NCBI RefSeq assembly: GCF_902506575.1
Contig: NZ_LR732544.1
Span: 4,306,927 to 4,370,039, forward strand
Length of the DNA stretch: 63,113 nt
Source: Streptomyces mexicanus
GTDB lineage: Bacteria; Actinomycetota; Actinomycetes; Streptomycetales; Streptomycetaceae
Reading direction: 5' to 3'
The position numbers were made by a program, and so were the translations under genes. Under the pieces are notes generated by a model. It was not told the DNA's origin. It ran no database searches and saw only the letters and a program-made list of their open reading frames with translations. Positions 59,947-63,113 of the stretch are shown here, one piece after another (the first letter of the stretch is position 1; every line of letters starts with the position of its first letter).

Positions 59947-62900
59947 ATGTCTGTGCACGTCAGCCGCAGAGCCGTCCTGGGGGCCGGTCTGGCCGCGGTG
60001 CCGGCGGTGTCCGCGGTGTCGTCGGCCGTCGCGCTGCCGGCGCCGTCCGCGTGGGCGGCGGGCGAGCAGGACGCGTCCGGCCTGCGGGTGACCGACCCGG
60101 GGGCGTACGTCTCCTTCGCCGCCCACCGCCCGCACCCGGGCGCCTTCCCCCTGGTCGGCGCCCCGGTCCTGGTGAGCGACGACGACCATCCGGGGGTGGT
60201 CCGGGCCGCCGAGGACCTGCGCGCCGACCTCGCCCGCGTCACCGGCCGACGCCCCGGCAGCACGGTCGCCCGCTTCGCCGTCCTCGTCGGCACCCTCGGC
60301 CGCAGCCGCCTGGTCGACTCCCTGGTGGCCTCCGGGAAGCTGGACGTCACGGGCGTGCGCGGCCGCTGGGAGACCTCGCTGCAGACCGTGGTCGACCACC
60401 CGATGCCCGGGGTCGAACAGGCCCTGGTCATCGCGGGCAGCGACCCGCGCGGCACGATCTTCGGGGCCTACGACGTCTCGTACGGCATCGGCGTCTCCCC
60501 CTGGTACTGGTGGGACGACGTGCCGCCGGTCCACCGCGACCACCTCTGGATCCTCCCCGGCCGCCACACCCAGGGCACCCCGGCCGTGAAGTACCGCGGG
60601 GTGTTCCTCAACGACGAGAACCCGGCGCTCGGCACGTGGGCGCCCGCCTACTTCGGCCCCGGCAAGGCCGAGGGCTACCCCGGCGGCTTCACCGCCGACT
60701 TCTACGCCAAGGTCTTCGAACTCCTGCTCCGCCTCAAGGCCAACTACCTCTGGCCGGCGGTGTGGGGCCGGGCCTTCGCCGAGGACGACCCCGACAACCA
60801 CCGGCGCGCCGCGGAGTACGGCATCGTCATGGGCACCTCCCACGAGGCGCCGATGATGCGCGGCATCGAGGAGTGGAACCGGCATGCCACGCCCGCCGTG
60901 CGCGACGCCTCCGGCGCGATCGTCACCCCGGGCCACGACCCCTACGGCGGCACCGGCGAGTGGTCGTACGTGCGCAACGCCGAGGCGCTGAAGAAGTACT
61001 GGCGGGCCGGCCTGCAGCGCATGGTCGACCAGGGCTTCGAGGGGGTCGTCACCCTCGGCATGCGCGGCAACGGCGACACCGGCCTGCCCGACGGCGACGG
61101 CATCGAGCTGATGCGGGAGATCATCGCGGAGCAGCGCCGGATCATCGAGGAGGTGACCGGCCGGCCGGCCGCCGAGACCCCCCAGGTGTGGACCCTGTAC
61201 AAGGAGGTGCAGCGTTACTGGGACCGCGGCCTGCGCGCCCCCGACGACGTCACCGTCGTCCTCACCGACGACAACTGGGGCAACATCCGCAAGCACCCCG
61301 ACCCCGCCGAGCCCGCCCGCAGCGGCGGCTACGGCCTCTACTACCACTTCGACTACGTCGGCGTCGGCCGCAACTACAAGTGGGTCGACACCGCCAACCT
61401 CACCAACACCTGGGACCAGCTCCACCAGGCCCACGCCTTCGGCAACCACGGTCTGTGGGTGGCCAACGTCGGCGATCTGAAGGGCAACGAGCTGCCCACG
61501 GAGTTCTTCCTCACCTACGCCTGGGACCCGGACCGCTGGCCGCAGGAGCGGCTGCCGGAGTGGGAGCGGCGCTATGCCCGCCAGAACTTCGGCGAGGACG
61601 CCGCCGAGGCGGTCGCACAGATCCTCTCGGAGTACGGCCGCCTGCAGGCCCGCCGCAAACCGGAGCTGCTCAACCGCCGCATCACCGTGCGCGACGGCGA
61701 GATCGTCTACGACGACCGGCAGACGCCGTACTACTTCGCCCACCGCGAGCTGGAGCGGGTCACGCAGGAGTGGCGGTCGCTGGCGAGGAAGGCGGACCGG
61801 GTGGCCCGCGGACTTCCGCGCGCCGCGCGGGACGCCTGGTTCGAACTGGTCGGCTACGAGGTGGAGGCGACGGCCAACCTCTACGCGCTGCGCGAGGCGG
61901 AGTTCACCAACCTCCTCTACGCCCGGCAGGGCCGCGCCGCGACCAACGACCGCGCCCGCCGGGCCGAGGACGGCCTGGCGAAGGACCTGGCCTTGGCCGA
62001 CCGCTTCAACTCCCAGGTGGCGCACGGCAAGTGGCAGGGCTTCCAGACCCAGCCGCACATCGACTACGGCGACGTGGACCGCTACGGCCCGAACGCGCCC
62101 TGGCAGCAGCCGGAGAAGGACAACGTGGCCCTGCCGGACGTGCTGTTCCCGGCGGTGCGGCGGATCGAGCTGCCCGAGGCCGCCGCCCTGGGCGTGTGCG
62201 TGGACGGCGCTCACGACGCGGGCCTGTGGTGGCCGGGCGGCGCCGACGGCAGGCAGGCGGAACTGCCCGAGTTCAGCCCGTACCAGAGCCGCCCGCAGCA
62301 GTACGTGGAGATCTTCAACCGGGGCCGTACCCCCTTCGACTACCGGGTGGAAACCTCGGCCTCCTGGCTCACGGTGGACCGCCCGCGCGGCCGGGTGACG
62401 CAGCAGGTCCGCGTCGAGGTGCGCGTCGACTGGGCGACGCTGCCGGGCGACACGGCGAAGGGCAGTGTGACCGTCACCGGCGCGGGCAGCTCCGTCACCG
62501 TCTCCTGCACGGCACGCAGGCCCAACCGGCGCGGCCTGCGCGGCTTCGTCGAGGCCGGCGGCTACGTGGCGATCGACGCCGAGCACCACGACCGCGCGGT
62601 GGGCACCTGGCGCCGCCTGGACGGCATCGGCCGGACGACGTCGGGCATGACCCCGTGGCCGGTCACGGCACCGCCGCAGGTCCCGGGGCGTGCGACGTCC
62701 GCCCGCCTGGAGTACGAGGTGACGCTGCTGACCCCGCGGCCCGGCGGCGAGGTCACGGTCTGGGCGGAGGTGTCCCCCCGCAACCCGGCCCTGCCGACCG
62801 GCGGTGCCCTGCGCTACGCGGTCTCCTTCGACGACGCGCCACCGCAGACCGTGGACATCATCGCCGCCACGGGCTCCGACGACGGGACCATGAACGTCCC

Positions 62901-63087
62901 GTGGGCGCGCAACACCTCCGACAACGTCAACCGCACCGCGACGCGGCACAGGCTCGCCGGGCCGGGCACCCACCGCCTGAAATTCTGGGCGGTGGACCCC
63001 ACGATGGTCGTGCAGCGGCTGCTGATCGACACGGGCGGGCTGCCGGAGACGTACCTGGGACCGGCGGAGAGCAAGCGGGTCCGCTGA
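59947..63087 (+). CDS. Tat-exported glycoside hydrolase family 115 (alpha-glucuronidase-like)
   Basis: A 1046-residue secreted enzyme. The Tat signal is SRRAVLGAGLAAVPAVSAVS, with an AWAA cleavage region near residue 35. The family core (about 50-700) includes FGAYDVSYGIGVSPWYWWDD, KYRGVFLNDENPALGTWAP, KANYLWPAVWGRAF, YGIVMGTSHEAPMMRG, VTLGMRGNGD and DDNWGNIRKHPDP. A C-terminal beta-sandwich region follows. GH115 enzymes remove 4-O-methyl-glucuronic acid from xylan, including internal residues. GAGAGGGG precedes the ATG; an AT-rich stretch (59900-59935) holds its likely promoter. It is a carbohydrate-use gene beside the ribosomal operon. Confidence 0.92.
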   Translation: MSVHVSRRAVLGAGLAAVPAVSAVSSAVALPAPSAWAAGEQDASGLRVTDPGAYVSFAAHRPHPGAFPLVGAPVLVSDDDHPGVVRAAEDLRADLARVTGRRPGSTVARFAVLVGTLGRSRLVDSLVASGKLDVTGVRGRWETSLQTVVDHPMPGVEQALVIAGSDPRGTIFGAYDVSYGIGVSPWYWWDDVPPVHRDHLWILPGRHTQGTPAVKYRGVFLNDENPALGTWAPAYFGPGKAEGYPGGFTADFYAKVFELLLRLKANYLWPAVWGRAFAEDDPDNHRRAAEYGIVMGTSHEAPMMRGIEEWNRHATPAVRDASGAIVTPGHDPYGGTGEWSYVRNAEALKKYWRAGLQRMVDQGFEGVVTLGMRGNGDTGLPDGDGIELMREIIAEQRRIIEEVTGRPAAETPQVWTLYKEVQRYWDRGLRAPDDVTVVLTDDNWGNIRKHPDPAEPARSGGYGLYYHFDYVGVGRNYKWVDTANLTNTWDQLHQAHAFGNHGLWVANVGDLKGNELPTEFFLTYAWDPDRWPQERLPEWERRYARQNFGEDAAEAVAQILSEYGRLQARRKPELLNRRITVRDGEIVYDDRQTPYYFAHRELERVTQEWRSLARKADRVARGLPRAARDAWFELVGYEVEATANLYALREAEFTNLLYARQGRAATNDRARRAEDGLAKDLALADRFNSQVAHGKWQGFQTQPHIDYGDVDRYGPNAPWQQPEKDNVALPDVLFPAVRRIELPEAAALGVCVDGAHDAGLWWPGGADGRQAELPEFSPYQSRPQQYVEIFNRGRTPFDYRVETSASWLTVDRPRGRVTQQVRVEVRVDWATLPGDTAKGSVTVTGAGSSVTVSCTARRPNRRGLRGFVEAGGYVAIDAEHHDRAVGTWRRLDGIGRTTSGMTPWPVTAPPQVPGRATSARLEYEVTLLTPRPGGEVTVWAEVSPRNPALPTGGALRYAVSFDDAPPQTVDIIAATGSDDGTMNVPWARNTSDNVNRTATRHRLAGPGTHRLKFWAVDPTMVVQRLLIDTGGLPETYLGPAESKRVR

Positions 63088-63113
63088 GGCGGGTGGACGG
63101 CGGGGGGCCGGCC

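Noticed and set aside
59920..62973. Long antisense frame opposite the GH115 gene
   Set aside because: Shadow frame; the plus strand has a Tat signal and full GH115 motifs.

Overview
The window is about 63 kb of very GC-rich actinobacterial chromosome, almost certainly Streptomyces. The signs are dense high-GC codon use, GTG and TTG starts, and a 1161-residue RpoB that starts at TTG. The gene order is also typical: korBA / two-component genes / a second nuo cluster / htpX, then rpmG / hadAB-like / murB / aspC / tRNA-Trp / secE / nusG / rplKA / rplJL / rpoBC, then rpsL / rpsG / fusA / tuf. Most of it is core chromosome. RpsL and RpoB carry wild-type residues at the usual drug-resistance positions.

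Layout. (1) 1-1400: Illumina adapter remnant at the end, then a QorB-like reductase divergent from an HxlR regulator. (2) 1473-4473: korB and korA, 2-oxoacid:ferredoxin oxidoreductase. (3) 4846-8710: one LuxR-type response regulator and two paralogous sensor kinases. (4) 9162-19581: a complex I cluster nuoA-B-C-H-I-J-K-L-M-N with no NADH-input genes E, F, G and no visible D. Reduced ferredoxin from KorAB is a plausible electron source. This cluster is interrupted at 11591-~11847 by non-genomic sequence: Nextera adapter read-through in exact register followed by run-off noise. (5) 19896-22142: HtpX-type protease, YccF, a GlsB-like membrane protein and YajQ. (6) 22377-29595: tRNA-Tyr, small enzymes, tRNA-Thr and tRNA-Met, rpmG, hadA/hadB-like, murB, and an SDR/TetR pair around a striking 50-base operator. 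(7) 29654-35190: a DsbA-like lipoprotein, adenosine deaminase, aspC, tRNA-Trp, secE, nusG. (8) 35374-48412: an exported phosphodiester-glycosidase-family protein, rplK-rplA, rplJ-rplL with leader, rpoB-rpoC. (9) 48468-54668: a six-gene minus-strand block. (10) 55384-63087: rpsL-rpsG-fusA-tuf and a Tat-exported GH115 glycosidase.

The most interesting part is block 9, lying between rpoC and rpsL. In transcription order it encodes a Crp/Fnr cyclic-nucleotide receptor, a class III nucleotide cyclase, a large degenerate P-loop protein with a helical-repeat-like C-terminus, an SPFH/band-7-like coiled-coil protein, a three-TM protein resembling Pycsar effectors (PycTM/DUF5706), and an M48 membrane metallopeptidase. 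Two junctions are ATGA stop-start overlaps. A good Crp-type site lies just upstream of the cyclase. The cyclase C-terminus and the P-loop protein N-terminus share a 21-residue Gly/Asp/Gln-rich motif, as paired amyloid-signalling motifs do. I read this as a candidate extended Pycsar-like cyclic-nucleotide conflict or stress system. That is inference from domains and arrangement.

Several intergenic stretches (5.5, 8.8, 27.9, 30.4, 33.0 and 38.6 kb) are GC-rich, tandemly repetitive and apparently non-coding. No insertion sequence, CRISPR array, rRNA gene or origin was seen.
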